DNA of 64,000 bases, from positions 62,001 to 126,000 of the forward strand of contig BJHQ01000009.1 of NCBI GenBank assembly GCA_014193115.1, given 5' to 3'. Made by a program: the position numbers and the translations under genes. Within the stretch, counting starts at the first letter, position 1. Each line of letters starts with the position of its first letter. The DNA is from Planctomycetota bacterium (GTDB lineage: Bacteria > Planctomycetota > UBA11346). Under the pieces are notes generated by a model. That model saw only the letters and a list, made by a program, of their open reading frames with translations. It searched no databases and was not told the origin of the DNA. Shown here in pieces: positions 63,893-64,000 of this stretch.

Positions 63893-64000
63893 CTAGACCG
63901 ACAGATGCTTACCCACGGCGGCGGTATCCATGGACGCGACCAGTCCTTGATCCACCACCCGGCCGCGATCCATCACCACATAACGGTGGCCGATCCGGCG
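63893..64000 (-). CDS. ABC transporter ATP-binding protein, C-terminal fragment (gene continues to the right)
   Basis: Only the last 35 codons are in the window. They read HRYVVMDRGRVVDQGLVASM and end VGKHLSV, the C-terminal pattern of LivF/UrtE-type ATPases of branched-chain amino acid or urea transporters (H-R-Y-x-V-M-x-R-G-x-V). The specific substrate cannot be told from this piece. Confidence 0.7.
   Translation of the reverse strand, partial: RRIGHRYVVMDRGRVVDQGLVASMDTAAVGKHLSV

Overview
The window looks like a chromosome segment of a high-GC (about two-thirds G+C by eye) Gram-negative bacterium of the PVC group, most likely a planctomycete. The evidence is a DUF1587/1592/1588/1585 'planctomycete cytochrome' protein paired with a DUF1552 protein, a very large DUF4175-like membrane protein, many secreted PQQ-type beta-propellers and beta-helix proteins, single dockerin-type F-hand C-termini, and ThuA, Gfo/Idh and sugar-isomerase genes. 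The phylum assignment is inference. No rRNA, tRNA, transposase or phage gene was seen.

Layout. 1-7.9 kb: a >2,600-residue DUF4175-like protein that runs off the left edge. 8.1-13.2 kb: a LacI-type regulator with a perfect palindromic operator at its start codon, followed by sugar-catabolic genes (sugar phosphate isomerase/epimerase, ThuA family, Gfo/Idh/MocA dehydrogenase). A 0.9-kb non-coding block of hairpins and REP-like palindromes interrupts this set. 13.4-20.2 kb, minus strand: a GH63-type glycosidase, an RsbW/RsbU-like partner-switching pair, pgpA, an HPr-like protein and a phosphoesterase. 20.3-22.9 kb: flagellar genes flgH, flgI, flgJ (rod-binding domain) and flgN. 23-31.5 kb: ordinary genes (EF-hand protein, MreC, a secreted isomerase-like protein, a GNAT-PaiB-APH operon, a HIT protein, an M3 oligopeptidase).

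31.5-34.4 kb is a gene graveyard: remnants of a DUF1552 gene, a GH29 fucosidase and a PQQ-propeller gene around one intact glycosidase. 34.5-40.3 kb holds the intact DUF1552/DUF1592 pair with a divergent XylR-type regulator.

40.4-61.4 kb is a ~21-kb set of minus-strand genes for secreted polysaccharide breakdown: a GH36-like glycosidase, three PQQ-like propellers, two beta-helix enzymes of one family, a GH28-like enzyme, a pectate-lyase-3-like beta-helix, an SGNH hydrolase, and two cassettes in which a protein ending in a dockerin-like F-hand is translationally coupled (ATGA overlap) to a cohesin-like protein. A divergent AraC-type regulator and a RhaT-family symporter follow at 61.7-63.9 kb. 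A motif shared by the AraC promoter region and the spacers after both cohesin genes suggests a local regulon. The right edge holds the C-terminus of an ABC-transporter ATPase. The duplicated cohesin/dockerin cassette is the most interesting system here: a possible minimal, non-cellulosomal way of docking enzymes.
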